Of a DNA stretch of 37,500 nt, positions 36,076 to 37,500 are shown one piece after another. The position numbers and the translations under genes are program-made. The notes beneath the pieces were generated by a model. That model was not told where the DNA came from, did no database searches, and saw nothing but the letters and a program-made list of their open reading frames with translations. The stretch is from positions 1-37,500 of the forward strand of contig JQDQ01000232.1 of assembly GCA_000747625.2 (NCBI GenBank), in the 5' to 3' direction. Source of the stretch: Smithella sp. SCADC. GTDB lineage: Bacteria; Desulfobacterota; Syntrophia; Syntrophales; Smithellaceae. Each line of letters begins with the position of its first letter. Positions within the stretch are counted from its first letter, which is position 1.

Positions 36076-37500
<1,425 letters not shown>

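Overview
The window reads as a chromosomal segment of an anaerobic, Gram-negative deltaproteobacterium. The Syntrophus/Smithella group is my best guess. This rests on gene content and mosaic repeats, not on any search: anaerobic glycerol-3-phosphate dehydrogenase GlpABC, a SPASM radical SAM enzyme, a Q75-type iron superoxide dismutase, hemerythrin, several broken acyl-activating enzymes, separate HU and IHF-like proteins, and GTCATTGCGAG / GTCATTTCGA-type palindromic repeats. No tRNA, rRNA or CRISPR array was recognised.

Layout. (1) 3-7622: a giant cyclic beta-1,2-glucan synthase (NdvB type), cut by the left window edge. (2) 7680-8544: a wreck made of a frameshifted IS630 transposase remnant abutting a fragment of a fatty-acyl-AMP ligase, followed by an intact UMF1/Atg22-type transporter (8551-9885, minus). 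(3) 10044-12203: an accessory patch with an unknown acidic protein, a small hypothetical protein and a DUF3883 gene, containing two identical 133-bp MITE-like elements with 10-bp terminal inverted repeats; one interrupts the DUF3883 gene. (4) 12329-12871 hemerythrin, then a divergent zur-znuA-znuC-znuB zinc uptake operon with a perfect palindrome before zur, a BASS-family transporter, and sodB with its own promoter and terminator. (5) 17777-21679, minus: a housekeeping block hup-trpS-scpA-scpB-rluB-ihfB, linking translation and chromosome segregation. (6) 22114-24256: a UbiA-family prenyltransferase with a radical SAM/SPASM partner. (7) 24547-26157: an acyl-CoA synthetase pseudogene with at least three lesions. 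(8) 26216-29143: a divergent potassium pair, a KefB-type antiporter and an RCK-gated K+ channel, followed by a lipoprotein. (9) 29851-37117, minus: glpK-glpA-glpB-glpC-lsrF-like-alcohol dehydrogenase, in which glpK carries a large internal deletion.

How the genes work together. The zinc operon is a coherent regulator plus ABC importer. GlpABC would oxidise glycerol 3-phosphate to dihydroxyacetone phosphate at the membrane. The GlpK that would feed it from glycerol looks dead, so the operon may now depend on imported or lipid-derived glycerol 3-phosphate. The LsrF-like thiolase/aldolase and the zinc dehydrogenase share the tail of this locus, and their substrate is unknown. The striking genome-scale theme is active gene decay: five genes in 37 kb (IS630 transposase, FAAL, DUF3883 protein, acyl-CoA synthetase, glpK) are visibly broken, two of them next to or by mobile DNA. 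I found no clear-cut new system. The best candidates for novelty are the MITE family, the DUF3883 accessory patch, the prenyltransferase/radical SAM pair and the LsrF-dehydrogenase tail of the glp operon.
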